Shown here: piece after piece, positions 55,799-64,000 of the stretch
How the letters are laid out: every line of letters starts with the position of its first letter
Numbering within the stretch: the first letter of the stretch is position 1
Assembly (NCBI RefSeq): GCF_003938655.1
Contig: NZ_RJJT01000011.1
Location: forward strand, 62,001-126,000
Direction: 5' to 3'
Length of the DNA: 64,000 nucleotides
From: Rhizobium pisi
GTDB taxonomy: Bacteria; Pseudomonadota; Alphaproteobacteria; Rhizobiales; Rhizobiaceae
Notes under the pieces: generated by a model
What the model saw: only the letters and a program-made list of their open reading frames with translations
Told to the model about the DNA's origin: nothing
The model's database searches: none
Program-made: the position numbers and the translations under genes

Positions 55799-56761
55799 TC
55801 AGGCCGCTGTTCTCGATATCGATACGCAGCATCCCGAAGCTTCGAGCGCCTCGTTGGCGACCTCAATGAACAGGCGGCGGAACCAGCGCACGCGCCCGTC
55901 CGCCTGGTCCACCCGGCGATAGAGCATTGTCACGGGATCGGCCGGCAGCGAAAGCGGCGGCTCGCAGATCGTCAGCCCGTGCAATTGCGCCATGCAACGG
56001 CCGATCGATTCCGGGACGACAGCAATGGCGGGCATTGCCCTCAGCGCCGTCGGCAGAGCGGAGAAACGCGGGACGGTCGCCACCACACGGCGGCTGCGGC
56101 CGGTGCTTCCGAGCGCGATGTCGATGCCGGTTGCGGCATTACCTTCGAACGAGACAGTGACATGCGCGACATTGGCGAAGTCATCGAGGCTCAGCGGCGC
56201 CTTCAGCCCGAGTTGAGCGCTGTCGTAAATGCAGATCGAGACCTGGTCGAACAGCGGCGCGCGAATATGCCAGGAGGCCGGCTCCTCATGCACGGAGACG
56301 CTGAAGTCGAAGACGCCCTCGTCCAGCCGGCGGGCGGCATCGCGCTTTTCTGCCGCGATGCCGATAAGCCGGGCTCCGGGCGAAAGCTGGAGAAGGCGAG
56401 CCGCGAGCGGGCCGAAGAAAGCGGATTCGAGATTATCGCACATGCCGATGCGAAACTCGCCCTGCCAGGTCGCCGGATTGAATTCCTCCGGCGGGCGGAT
56501 GGCGCACTCGATGCCCGATAGCGCATTCTCGATTGCCGGGGCGATGGAAAGCGCGCGCGGCGTCGGCTGCAGGCCCCGACCGACACGCACGAACAGTTCG
56601 TCGTCCAGCGCCTCGCGCAGGCGCCGCAGAGCGGCCGAGAGACCTGGCTGACCGAGCAGCAGGCGTTCGGCAGCACGGCTGACATTGCGCTCCTGCATCA
56701 GCACCGAAAAGGCGAGCAGAAGATTGAGGTCGATCTTACGAAGAGTGGCGTCATTCATCAT
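55799..56761 (-). CDS. LysR-family transcriptional regulator
   Basis: This 320-residue regulator has a LysR HTH (DLNLLLAFSVLMQERNVSRAAERLLLGQPGLSAALRRLREALDDELFVRVGRGLQPTPRA) and an effector domain of the NodD/SyrM-like branch by general pattern. It reads away from an MFS exporter gene across about 120 bases, so it probably controls that gene. Two adjacent ATGs (56761 and 56758) are possible starts. Confidence 0.92.
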   Translation of the reverse strand: MMNDATLRKIDLNLLLAFSVLMQERNVSRAAERLLLGQPGLSAALRRLREALDDELFVRVGRGLQPTPRALSIAPAIENALSGIECAIRPPEEFNPATWQGEFRIGMCDNLESAFFGPLAARLLQLSPGARLIGIAAEKRDAARRLDEGVFDFSVSVHEEPASWHIRAPLFDQVSICIYDSAQLGLKAPLSLDDFANVAHVTVSFEGNAATGIDIALGSTGRSRRVVATVPRFSALPTALRAMPAIAVVPESIGRCMAQLHGLTICEPPLSLPADPVTMLYRRVDQADGRVRWFRRLFIEVANEALEASGCCVSISRTAA

Positions 56762-56884
56762 CGTGAGTAATACCTGACATGGTTACTATCAATTTGCAAT
56801 AAGAAAGGAAGCTGTACATTTTCTCGTTCCCTACCGCCCGGCAAACCTCCCCGATAAGGCGGCAGCAAAGAAGGAACGATTTCG

Positions 56885-58279
56885 ATGACTCTTTCCAAAT
56901 CGCGAAGTGGAGCGGGGCTGGCATTGCTGCTGCTCTGCGCCGCCAACTTTCTCGACGCCATGGATGTCTCCACCATCGGCGTAGCGCTCCCCGCCATCCA
57001 GGCCGAACTCGGCATGGAGGCGACCTCGCTGCAATGGGCCGTCAGTGCCTATGTACTCGGTTATGGCGGCTTCCTGCTGCTTGGCGGCCGGGTTGCCGAC
57101 GTCTTCGGCCACCGCCGCGTCTTCCTCTGGTCGCTGGCGATCTTTGCGGCCGCCAGTATCGCCGGCGGCTTCGTCGACAGCGGGCCGACCCTGATCGCCG
57201 CCCGACTGATCAAGGGCATTGCCGCTGCTTTCACGGCGCCTGCGGCCCTTGCCCTGCTGCTCTCGGTCTTTGGCGAGGGAAAAGCGCGGGCAAAGGCGCT
57301 CGGGGTCTTCTCCTCCACCGGTGCTGCCGGCTTCGTGCTCGGCATGGTGCTCGGCGGCGCGGCGACGATCTTCAGCTGGCGGGCGACGCTTGTCATGGGC
57401 GCGCCCGTTGCCATCCTGACGCTCGTTCTTGCGCCGCTGGTGCTGCCCGCCGACCCGAAGAGGACGGGACCGCGGCCTGCCTTCGACTGGGCCGGGGCAC
57501 TGACGATCACGCCCGGCCTGCTGCTCTTCGTCTTCGGCATCACCAATGCCGCGGCCACCGGCTGGCAAGCCTTCCCGACCTGGGGTTCGCTGCTCGCATC
57601 GCTGGTGCTGATCCTGCTCTTCCTGCTGGTTGAAGCGCGCCATGCCGATCCGATGGTGCCGCTCGGCATGTTCCGCCGGGCCAGGCTGCGGCATTCCAAT
57701 GCGGTTGCCGCCCTCTTCCAGGGCGCTTATGTCGGCTTCCAGTTCCTGGCGACGCTCTACTACCAGAACGTCATAGGCTGGTCGGCCTTCACCACCGGCT
57801 TCTGCTTCGCGCTTGGCGGCGTCTTCGTGATGTTCCTGGCGCCGCGTTTTGCGACGCTGGCGCAAAATCGCGGCACCACCGGCCTGATGGCTACGGGTGT
57901 CGGTCTGCAGGCGTTCAGCTACATCTTCTGGGTGACCGCATTCGGCCATGTCGACCCGATCCTGCTCGTCCTGTTCTCGCAGATCCCGCTCGGCCTCGGC
58001 TACGCCATGACCTACCCCTCGGTGCAAGTTGCGGCACTTTCCGACGTGGAAGAGAATAAGTCGGGGCTCGCCTCCGGACTGCTCTTTGCTTCGTTCCAGA
58101 TCGGCGGCGGCATCGTGCTTGCAGCCGCCTCGGCAGTCTTCAGTGCATCGCCGCAATTCGGATGGGATCCCTATGTCGCCGGCATCGCCTTCGTAGCGCT
58201 GCTTGCGGTGGCGATCACCCTGCTTGCGGCCGCCGGCCCGCGGACATCGGTCGCGCCCGCCTATCAGGCGGCGGAATGA
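56885..58279 (+). CDS. MFS multidrug efflux transporter (DHA2/EmrB-QacA-like)
   Basis: This 464-residue integral membrane protein has about 14 helices, consistent with the DHA2 drug:H+ antiporter family. Early markers are NFLDAMDVSTIGVALPAIQAELGM, with an Asp in helix 1, and QWAVSAYVLGYGGFLLLGGRVADVFGHRRVF, covering helix 2 and the A-motif. AAGGAACG precedes the ATG. A divergent LysR gene and a following perfect hairpin suggest a single regulated transcription unit. Substrates unknown. Confidence 0.9.
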   Translation: MTLSKSRSGAGLALLLLCAANFLDAMDVSTIGVALPAIQAELGMEATSLQWAVSAYVLGYGGFLLLGGRVADVFGHRRVFLWSLAIFAAASIAGGFVDSGPTLIAARLIKGIAAAFTAPAALALLLSVFGEGKARAKALGVFSSTGAAGFVLGMVLGGAATIFSWRATLVMGAPVAILTLVLAPLVLPADPKRTGPRPAFDWAGALTITPGLLLFVFGITNAAATGWQAFPTWGSLLASLVLILLFLLVEARHADPMVPLGMFRRARLRHSNAVAALFQGAYVGFQFLATLYYQNVIGWSAFTTGFCFALGGVFVMFLAPRFATLAQNRGTTGLMATGVGLQAFSYIFWVTAFGHVDPILLVLFSQIPLGLGYAMTYPSVQVAALSDVEENKSGLASGLLFASFQIGGGIVLAAASAVFSASPQFGWDPYVAGIAFVALLAVAITLLAAAGPRTSVAPAYQAAE

Positions 58280-58288
58280 CCATCATCG

Positions 58289-58312
58289 GCCCGCACCCTG
58301 ACCGGTGCGGGC
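58289..58312 (+). terminator. Hairpin terminator after the MFS gene
   Basis: GCCCGCACC pairs perfectly with GGTGCGGGC across a six-base loop, nine bases after the stop, followed by TCCTC. It is a good candidate for the end of the MFS transcript, though the T-run is poor. Confidence 0.55.
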
Positions 58313-58453
58313 TCCTCATGAACAGAAGCGATATATGCAAGAATCCTGTTGCTCCGCCTCGGCGAAAGGCGCATGGTCCCACCTTCGGCAGCCATTGCAC
58401 GGGCGCTGCCGACTGAGGGTCCTTATCCCCTCGCCCCGACGAAAGGAGGACCG

Positions 58454-58750
58454 ATGTCTTCCACTTCCGAAAAGCCATATCTGACCTCATCCGATCTCGA
58501 CATGCTTCAGGGCGTGCTCGACGATGCCGGCTATGACGCCAAAATCCTGATCGACAACGAACGGGTCTTCAACGTCGCGGCTATACTGCTGATCAGACTG
58601 TTTCAGGAGGGCGTCACCTCGCCGGCCATGCTGGCACGGGCGCTCGAATACCATTTCGGCAAGTCAAAGACGCCGCCGAAAGCGGTGACCCCCGTCTTCA
58701 ACCGATATGCGATACAGGGATTGCCGCGTGAAAGACGCGTCGCCAGCTAA
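58454..58750 (+). CDS. Hypothetical cytoplasmic protein (98 aa)
   Basis: This 98-residue soluble protein (MSSTSEKPYLTSSDLDMLQG onward) is mostly helical, with a segment FNVAAILLIRLFQEGVTSPAMLARALEYHFG. GAAAGGAGG precedes the ATG at good spacing, so the start is secure. I do not recognise a characterised family; small proteins of this type are common and conserved in rhizobia. The next small gene starts 23 bases downstream, and the two may be co-transcribed. Confidence 0.72.
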   Translation: MSSTSEKPYLTSSDLDMLQGVLDDAGYDAKILIDNERVFNVAAILLIRLFQEGVTSPAMLARALEYHFGKSKTPPKAVTPVFNRYAIQGLPRERRVAS

Positions 58751-58773
58751 GCGCCCACCTCCGAAGGATCGTT

Positions 58774-59082
58774 ATGCGGAAAACCCTGCTCCCTTGTATC
58801 TCAGTCGCAGCGGCCGGTTATTTCGGATGGATGCAGTTCGAGGCATATCAACAACGACAGCAGGCACGGGATCTTGCAGACATCGACAGGGAGCGCCGGG
58901 TGGCGCTCCTCAAAATTGACGGCTGCCAGGCACGGGTCGATCTGCTTCTGTCGGTGACCGACCGCCTGCTCAAGGCCGGCGGCATGCAGGTGCCACTCGA
59001 CATCGGAAGGGACATAGAGCTTTGCCTGGCTCGCGACATCATGTCGGCATCGGGCAGAGCGGACATGGAAAAACGAAGCTGA
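58774..59082 (+). CDS. Hypothetical membrane-anchored protein (102 aa)
   Basis: This 102-residue protein starts with a short hydrophobic anchor or uncleaved signal (LLPCISVAAAGYFGWMQF) followed by a charged helix (EAYQQRQQARDLADIDRERR) and a compact region with two cysteines (KIDGCQARVDLL and IELCLARDIM). That pattern fits a small periplasmic or membrane-tethered protein with a disulfide. Function unknown. It is downstream of the 98-residue gene by 23 bases. Confidence 0.6.
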   Translation: MRKTLLPCISVAAAGYFGWMQFEAYQQRQQARDLADIDRERRVALLKIDGCQARVDLLLSVTDRLLKAGGMQVPLDIGRDIELCLARDIMSASGRADMEKRS

Positions 59083-59482
59083 TCCGCCTGTTTCCCATGC
59101 TTGACTAAGCCCTGTGGAAATGTGGCTTTCCTGCGGCAGCGGCCTTAATGGCACCTCAATTTTGTTCTATAGGAAAAGCTCGCTGATTTGGCCGATGCGG
59201 CATTTGCGGTGACCGGATTTCCGGCCCGCCATTTTCCCGATCGCGAAAGCATGGTGACGTCCCGTCTCAACGTCGGGTTTGGCTTTCGGTGACCTCTCCG
59301 GTCATCCGCCTCCAGACTGCGATGCGGTTTCAGCAGGCATCATTTTCATTTCACCCCTGCGGCCCGGTGTTGTCGGGCTGCCCCTCATGACGATCCCGCG
59401 ATCTCCAATCGCGATCGACAAGCGGGGCGAATACCACGCAGGCTGCGGCTTTCAATTTCGATCTCAAAGGGAGATATCATCG
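59083..59482 (+). other. 400-bp intergenic region
   Basis: This stretch separates two small rightward genes. A TTGACT near 59102 and an AT-rich patch near 59157-59175 (TTTTGTTCTATAGG) are weak promoter elements. A frame starting near 59279 runs in phase into the next gene but lacks an upstream ribosome site. I see no RNA gene or strong palindrome. Confidence 0.4.
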
Positions 59483-59626
59483 ATGGCAAAAGGACAAGTC
59501 AGAAGCAATCGCGAGGTCCGGAAGCCGAAGAAGGACAAGCAGGCCGCGAAGGTGGAAAGCACATTCGCCAATCAGATGAAGACGGCGACCCAAACCGCGC
59601 CACACGGCAGTGCTCCAAAGAAATAA
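59483..59626 (+). CDS. Small basic hypothetical protein (47 aa)
   Basis: A 47-codon gene encodes a very basic, probably disordered peptide (MAKGQVRSNREVRKPKKDKQ, then an Ala/Thr-rich part and PHGSAPKK). AAAGGGAGATATCATCG precedes the ATG, giving a fair ribosome site. The composition suggests nucleic-acid or ribosome association, but that is inference. No recognised family. Confidence 0.58.
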   Translation: MAKGQVRSNREVRKPKKDKQAAKVESTFANQMKTATQTAPHGSAPKK

Positions 59627-59806
59627 GCCTCTTATCGAGCCGCCGGCTTTCGCCCTCGCAGCGCATGGCAGCGCAAATCAGGATCGATTTGCGAGAGCAT
59701 TATGCGTGAATTCAAAGTGATAGCGCGCCCTCTCGGATGCGCCGCGCTCCAGCGCGACATTATCATCCATTGACATGCTTTGGAAAAAACAGGAATTGCT
59801 GCAACC

Positions 59807-59923
59807 ATGATCACTCTCCATACGATGTACCACTTCGACTATCCGCTCTTCCTCATTCGCTCGGCCGTGGTGATTGCACTCGGCTTTTCAGCCATCGCGG
59901 CCTTTCATGGCGGCGCTCTGTGA
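59807..59923 (+). CDS. 38-aa membrane micropeptide coupled to the desaturase gene
   Basis: A 38-codon frame encodes MITLHTMYHFDYPLFLIRSA followed by a hydrophobic helix (VVIALGFSAIAAFHGG), which looks like a one-span membrane peptide. Its TGA overlaps the GTG start of the fatty-acid desaturase in a GTGA arrangement, the usual mark of translational coupling. That, together with the hydrophobic product, is the main evidence; the ribosome site (AGGAA about 12 bases upstream) is mediocre. It could be a partner subunit or simply a coupling leader. Confidence 0.55.
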   Translation: MITLHTMYHFDYPLFLIRSAVVIALGFSAIAAFHGGAL

Positions 59924-61023
59924 TCGAATCTGCGCGCCGTAACGAGTACGAGGAAATCCGAGTTGCGCCTTCGGGCGAGCCTGGCGAAAACCCGGAGCGA
60001 TCCGGAGGAGATGCCGCCCTTTTTGCCGAAAAACGCTGGTTGAAGATCCTTGCCGGATATCGCCAGCCGAGAGCCGGACGGAGCACTTTCGAGCTTGCCG
60101 TCACCGTCGTTCCCTTCGCACTGTTCTGGGCTGCCGCATGGGCGGCGGTTCATTACAGCTTCTGGCCCGGCCTGATCCTCGTCGTCCCTGCCGCCGCTTT
60201 CTTGCTCCGGCTGTTCATGATCCAGCATGATTGCGGTCACGGCTCGTTTTTTGCCCATCGCGGCGTCGACGACTGGGTTGGACGCGTGATCGGCATCCTG
60301 ACGCTGACGCCTTACGACTATTGGCGCCGGGCGCATGCGGAACACCACGCCTCGGCCGGAAACCTGGACGAGCGCGGCGTTGGCGACATCGAGACGCTGA
60401 CGATCGCCGAATACAACGCGCTGTCGCGTTGGGGCCGGCTCGGCTACCGGCTCTACCGGAACCCGATCGTGATGTTCGGGATCGGACCGGCATGGCTGTT
60501 CATCATCAAGCAGCGCCTGCCTTTCGGCATGATGCGCTCCGGCGCACTGCCCTGGATCTCGACCATGGCGACCAACCTTGCCATCGCAGTGGCCGCCGCA
60601 CTTCTGATCTGGACGGTCGGGATCATTCCGTTTCTCCTGGTGCATCTGCCGATCGTGCTGCTTGCGGGCGCAGCCGGCGTCTGGCTGTTCTATGTGCAGC
60701 ACCAGTTCGAGGAAACGCATTGGTCGAAGAAGCCGGACTGGCAGTTCCAGCACGCGGCACTCCACGGCGCCTCGCACTACGATCTGCCGCCGGTGCTGCG
60801 CTGGATTACCGGCAATATCGGCATCCACCATGTGCATCATCTGTCGAGCCGGGTGCCCTACTACCGGCTGCCTGAGGTGCTGCGGGACCATCCGGAACTT
60901 GCCGAGATCGGCCGCATCACGCTCATGGAAAGCCTGCGCTGCGTCAAGTTGGTGCTGTGGGACGAACAGACGAAGCGGCTGGTCTCGTTTCGCGATGCGG
61001 CGCGGCTCGCCGCCGCGGGATAG
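59920..61023 (+). CDS. Fatty-acid desaturase (membrane di-iron)
   Basis: This 367-residue integral membrane enzyme introduces double bonds into acyl chains using a di-iron centre. All three histidine boxes are present: HDCGH (103-107), HAEHH (139-143) and HHVHH (303-307). There are about four to six membrane helices. I chose the GTG at 59920 because it overlaps the stop of the upstream micro-ORF and starts just before conserved sequence; no ATG exists in a suitable place. The family also includes carotenoid and other lipid hydroxylases, so the exact substrate is open. Confidence 0.88.
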   Translation: MIESARRNEYEEIRVAPSGEPGENPERSGGDAALFAEKRWLKILAGYRQPRAGRSTFELAVTVVPFALFWAAAWAAVHYSFWPGLILVVPAAAFLLRLFMIQHDCGHGSFFAHRGVDDWVGRVIGILTLTPYDYWRRAHAEHHASAGNLDERGVGDIETLTIAEYNALSRWGRLGYRLYRNPIVMFGIGPAWLFIIKQRLPFGMMRSGALPWISTMATNLAIAVAAALLIWTVGIIPFLLVHLPIVLLAGAAGVWLFYVQHQFEETHWSKKPDWQFQHAALHGASHYDLPPVLRWITGNIGIHHVHHLSSRVPYYRLPEVLRDHPELAEIGRITLMESLRCVKLVLWDEQTKRLVSFRDAARLAAAG

Positions 61024-61032
61024 TGAGCGGCC

Positions 61033-61947
61033 TTAGCGGTAGCCCGTCGCATCTGCCGGCTTGCTCGGCTCCTGCACTTCGACCAGGTAACGCCAGCAAT
61101 CCGGCCGTGAACCGTCGATATCGTCGAAGCCGTAGATCTTTGCCATTCCGCCACTCGACAGCGACTGACCGTTCCAGCGAGCGCGGTCGGGATCGGCGGC
61201 GACGGCCGCGACGGCGCGGCCGACGAAGCGCGGCGTTTCGGAAATGGCGAAATGCGGCTGTATCTTCGTCGCCTCGCGCCAGTTCTCCTCTCGCACGCCA
61301 TAGGCCTCCAGCATCATTTCGGAACGCAGCCAGCCGGGTGTGATCGATATAGCCGTGGCCCCATGTTTTGCCAAATCCTGGGCATGCGCCCAGGCCATCC
61401 GGGTGACGCCCGTTTTGACGAGATCGTAGAAGGGCGAAAGCCGATAATGCGTGGCGTTGTATTCGGCCGTGCCGTCAGTCACTTCCACCAGCAGTCCGCC
61501 CGGCCGCTCGATCATCAGCGGCAGGGCGTAGTGGGCGGTGATCAGATGCGTCTCGATGCCGAGCTGTAGCATCCGCAGGCCCTTGTCCAGCGAATGCTCC
61601 CAGACTGATTTGTCCCATTCGAACAGCTTCTCGCAGCCCCAGATGTCGTTGACGAGGATATCGAGCTGACCGGCCTCGCCGCGGATACGGGCGACCAGCG
61701 CCTCGACCTCCTGCCTGACGAGATGATCAACCCGCACGGCAATTCCCGTTCCGCCTGCGGCCGTTACCAGCTCAGCCGTCTCCTCGATCGTCTCAGGCCT
61801 GGCATATTCAGATTGCTGCGCACGTGTCGTCCGCCCCGTCACATAGACAGTGGCGCCGGCGGCACCGAGTTCTATCGCGATGCCACGGCCGGCGCCGCGC
61901 GTCGCGCCCGCCACCAAAGCCACTTTGTCCCGCAAGTCCGCTGTCAT
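61033..61947 (-). CDS. Short-chain dehydrogenase/reductase with altered catalytic Ser region
   Basis: This 304-residue SDR has the NAD(P) motif AGATRGAGRGIAIELG and VTGRT, and a Tyr-Lys pair in FYDLVKTGV. The segment that usually holds the catalytic Ser reads VEVTDGTAEYNATHY, with no Ser at the expected place, and the NNAG-like motif is NDIWG. It is therefore a divergent subgroup of uncertain activity. GGAGG supports the ATG at 61947. It faces a TetR gene across 115 bases with an inverted-repeat operator, so it is probably that regulator's target. Confidence 0.85.
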   Translation of the reverse strand: MTADLRDKVALVAGATRGAGRGIAIELGAAGATVYVTGRTTRAQQSEYARPETIEETAELVTAAGGTGIAVRVDHLVRQEVEALVARIRGEAGQLDILVNDIWGCEKLFEWDKSVWEHSLDKGLRMLQLGIETHLITAHYALPLMIERPGGLLVEVTDGTAEYNATHYRLSPFYDLVKTGVTRMAWAHAQDLAKHGATAISITPGWLRSEMMLEAYGVREENWREATKIQPHFAISETPRFVGRAVAAVAADPDRARWNGQSLSSGGMAKIYGFDDIDGSRPDCWRYLVEVQEPSKPADATGYR

Positions 61948-62021
61948 CTTTCCATCCTCCACGCTAGAACGGCATTCATGCCGCGATGGGAATTGATCGG
62001 CCGCAACCGGCGTCCGTTGCA

Positions 62022-62043
62022 TATAAACGAATGATCGTTTATA
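62022..62043. promoter_or_regulatory. TetR-type operator, TATAAACG-N6-CGTTTATA
   Basis: Perfect 8-bp inverted arms flank a six-base centre in the divergent region, 20 bases before the TetR gene and 75 bases before the SDR gene. Position and symmetry fit a shared operator for both. Confidence 0.62.
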
Positions 62044-62062
62044 AATATGCAAGAGGAATTTC

Positions 62063-62623
62063 ATGCCGCGCCGCCGTACCCTTTCCGATGAGCAGCTTCT
62101 CGCCATGGTGCTGGCGGTGATCCAGGCCGAAGGGCCGGATGCCGCAACCTTTGCGGCAGTGGCGAAAGCGAGCGGTCTTTCCGGCTCGACACTCGTGCAG
62201 CGTTTCACGACGAAGGCGGCAATGCTGCGCGCCGCGCTGCTTTATGCCTGGGACAGGCTGGACGCGGAGACGGCTCGGCTTGCCGAGACGGTGCCGAAAA
62301 CGCCGAGGGGCGCTGTCGCGCTGCTCGTCGGCCTGTCTCAGGATTACGGCGACGATGCCGCGGCCTATGGCGAGGGATTGCTGGTGCTACGCGAGGATTT
62401 CCGCGATCCCGTGCTGCGCGCCCGTGGTGCAGCGTGGGGCAAAGCACTGAGGGCCGCTCTCGTCCAATGTTTTGGATCGGCGCAGGCGCCGGAGACGATC
62501 GCCCGGCTGATGCTGTCGCAATGGCAGGGCTCGCTGCTCTGGTGGGGTTTTGGCGCAGACGGGCCGATCTCTACCTATGTGGAAACCGAGCTGCAACGTT
62601 TCCTCGCAGCCGTGAAATCCTAA
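62063..62623 (+). CDS. TetR-family transcriptional regulator
   Basis: This 186-residue regulator has an N-terminal TetR HTH (AVIQAEGPDAATFAAVAKASGLSGSTLVQRFTTKAAMLRAALLYAW) and a helical C-terminal ligand domain. AGAGGAA precedes the ATG. It is read divergently from the SDR gene with a shared palindrome. Its stop lies six bases from the stop of the convergent YcgN-type gene. Confidence 0.9.
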   Translation: MPRRRTLSDEQLLAMVLAVIQAEGPDAATFAAVAKASGLSGSTLVQRFTTKAAMLRAALLYAWDRLDAETARLAETVPKTPRGAVALLVGLSQDYGDDAAAYGEGLLVLREDFRDPVLRARGAAWGKALRAALVQCFGSAQAPETIARLMLSQWQGSLLWWGFGADGPISTYVETELQRFLAAVKS

Positions 62624-62629
62624 GCCCGC

Positions 62630-63106
62630 TTACGCTTTCTCGTCGTCCTTCTCCTCACCGACGGTCAGCGGCCAGTCGACGACATAATCCTCGAGATCGT
62701 CGATATCGATCTCGCTTTCGCTGATCGTGCGTCCTCGCGCAGAAATACCCGCAGCGTGGACGGTTTCGGGATCGCCGGAGACGAGCGGATGCCACCAGTA
62801 GAGGTCGCGCCCCTCGCCGACCAGCCGGTAGCCGCAGGTGGGCGGCAGCCAGGCGATGTCAGGCACGTTCTCCTTCGTCAGCTGCACGCAATCTGGCACG
62901 AAATCCCAGCGGTTCTCATAGCTGGAGCAGCGACAGCTTTGGCCGTCGAGCAGCTTGCAGCTGACCGAGGTGAAATAGATATCGCCGCTATCCCATTCCT
63001 CGATCTTGTTGAGACAGCAGAGGCCGCAGCCGTCGCAGAGGCTTTCCCACTCGGCGACGGTCATTTCGGCAAGCGTCTTGCTCTTCCAGAAGGGCAGATC
63101 GTTCAT
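62630..63106 (-). CDS. YcgN-family cysteine cluster protein
   Basis: This 158-residue protein has the cysteine-rich N-terminal signature of the YcgN/UPF0260 family: [12 protein letters not shown], then [18 protein letters not shown] and DFVPDCVQL, suggesting a metal or Fe-S centre. The function of the family is not established. I chose the ATG at 63106 ([21 protein letters not shown]), the normal family start; an upstream start adds 27 residues. It lies divergent from the penicillin-binding protein gene. Confidence 0.9.
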   Translation of the reverse strand: MNDLPFWKSKTLAEMTVAEWESLCDGCGLCCLNKIEEWDSGDIYFTSVSCKLLDGQSCRCSSYENRWDFVPDCVQLTKENVPDIAWLPPTCGYRLVGEGRDLYWWHPLVSGDPETVHAAGISARGRTISESEIDIDDLEDYVVDWPLTVGEEKDDEKA

Positions 63107-63302
63107 CGTTCGTTTCTTGCAACAGCGGCCCGCAAATTCACGTGACCGCCATTCATCTCTCTTGTTATCAGCCGCAAAATCAATCAATTCTTCAGCATGC
63201 TCCTAGTATCGGGGAGCTTTGCGGCCCTATGGTGGCTTCGCGCTTTCGCCGCTTTCCGGCAGCCGGGCATGACCGAAGCGCGATCAGGCGGGAATACAGG
63301 AC

Positions 63303-64000
63303 GTGCAAGATCCGGACAACCCAGAAAACGGGCCAGAAAAGGAAGCGGACAAGCGGCCGGCGAAGAGCCGTCACATTCTGCTGCGCATCGATTCGTGGAT
63401 CGATTCGACCGTCTGGAATGCCGGCTTCCGCGCCGCCGAGATCTGGGAAGATACCACCATCTTCTTCCGCCGCTTCCGCGTTCGTGGCTGGAAGCGCATG
63501 GTTTTCGAACTGGCGGGCGAAGGGCTGACGCTCGGCGCTGCCGGCATGGTACTGATGCTGGCGCTCGCCCAGCCGGCTTTCGAAGCCACCAAGGAAGACT
63601 GGCGCAACCGCGGCGATTTCGCCGTCACCTTCCTCGACCGCTACGGCAACGTCATCGGCCATCGCGGCGTCATCCACCAGAATTCCGTACCGATCGACGA
63701 GTTGCCGGATTCGCTGATCAAATCAGTCATCGCGACCGAGGACCGGCGTTTCTTCGACCATTTCGGCATCGACGCCATCGGCCTGTTCCGCGCCATGGTC
63801 ACCAATGCCCAGGCCGGCGAAGTCGTGCAGGGCGGCTCGACGCTGACGCAGCAGCTCGCCAAGAACCTCTTCCTTTCCAACGAGCGCTCGATCGACCGCA
63901 AGATCACCGAGGCCTTCTTGGCCCTGTGGCTGGAGGCGAACCTCTCCAAGAAGGAAATCCTCTCCACCTATCTCGACCGCGCCTATATGGGCGGCGGTAC
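63303..64000 (+). CDS. Class A penicillin-binding protein, glycosyltransferase part (truncated by window edge)
   Basis: The first 232 codons of a bifunctional peptidoglycan synthase are present. A basic cytoplasmic start is followed by a membrane helix (about 72-92), then the GT51 transglycosylase domain with IATEDRRFFDHFGID (catalytic Glu146) and QGGSTLTQQLAKNLFL (176-191). The transpeptidase domain would lie beyond the edge, if present. The start is a GTG with AGGCGGGA upstream; an in-frame stop at 63270 rules out an earlier start. Monofunctional transglycosylase cannot be excluded, but the long N-terminal extension favours a PBP1-type protein. Confidence 0.9.
   Translation, partial: MQDPDNPENGPEKEADKRPAKSRHILLRIDSWIDSTVWNAGFRAAEIWEDTTIFFRRFRVRGWKRMVFELAGEGLTLGAAGMVLMLALAQPAFEATKEDWRNRGDFAVTFLDRYGNVIGHRGVIHQNSVPIDELPDSLIKSVIATEDRRFFDHFGIDAIGLFRAMVTNAQAGEVVQGGSTLTQQLAKNLFLSNERSIDRKITEAFLALWLEANLSKKEILSTYLDRAYMGGG

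Noticed and set aside
58318..58416. A 32-codon frame after the MFS terminator
   Set aside because: No ribosome site, overlaps the hairpin region, and has no coding signature.

Overview
The window is about 64 kb of a GC-rich alphaproteobacterial chromosome, most like Rhizobium (R. etli/R. leguminosarum group). The main evidence is the FeuN-FeuP-FeuQ signalling module next to cytochrome c maturation genes (ccmI-E-F-H), followed by degP, an OmpR-type two-component system, glnE, a PleC-like kinase and pepN. I know this order from Sinorhizobium and Rhizobium chromosomes; I could not run a comparison. I saw no rRNA, tRNA, CRISPR array, insertion sequence or integrase, and no clear prophage.

Left part (1-18.8 kb): an RND efflux pair (adaptor and permease), an Hsp70-like ATPase without a substrate-binding domain, a divergent uracil-DNA glycosylase, two very small genes around a strong hairpin, a HTH-containing hypothetical gene, a DMT exporter, a soluble protein that joins a chemoreceptor signalling tip to a sensor region, aminopeptidase N, a PleC/DivJ-type histidine kinase and a full chemoreceptor ending in a CheR-tether pentapeptide.

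Core block on the minus strand (18.8-34 kb): feuN-feuP-feuQ, a small lipoprotein gene, ccmI-ccmE-ccmF-ccmH (each overlapping the next), degP, a response regulator/kinase pair, an arsR-SRPBCC pair and glnE. This block covers envelope sensing, cytochrome c assembly, envelope proteolysis and nitrogen control. A 12-bp-stem hairpin with a GAAA loop separates degP from the regulator pair.

Accessory metabolism and regulation (34-51 kb): an MFS transporter, a Dabb protein, a phage-endolysin-like hydrolase facing a 43-codon gene across an AT-rich repeat region, a DUF1348/TetR pair with its own operator, a GST/PNPOx-like pair facing a LysR regulator, DUF983, a MocR regulator, an SDR/AraC divergent pair, an HtrA-like protein that has lost all three catalytic residues, and a LacI-controlled set of two TIM-barrel sugar isomerases plus a Gfo/Idh/MocA dehydrogenase with a 16-bp palindromic operator.

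Right part (51-64 kb): a groES-groEL operon with a CIRCE element, three unknown genes joined by 4-base overlaps, a VOC protein, a LysR/MFS divergent pair, several small hypothetical genes, a 38-codon membrane-peptide gene overlapping a fatty-acid desaturase, an SDR/TetR divergent pair with an inverted-repeat operator, a YcgN-type cysteine-cluster protein, and the first 232 codons of a class A penicillin-binding protein cut by the window edge.

Several regulators face their likely targets across short intergenic regions holding clean palindromes. The best candidates for new biology are the dead HtrA homologue, the soluble receptor-tip protein, the three-gene overlapping operon next to groES, and the micro-ORF coupled to the desaturase.
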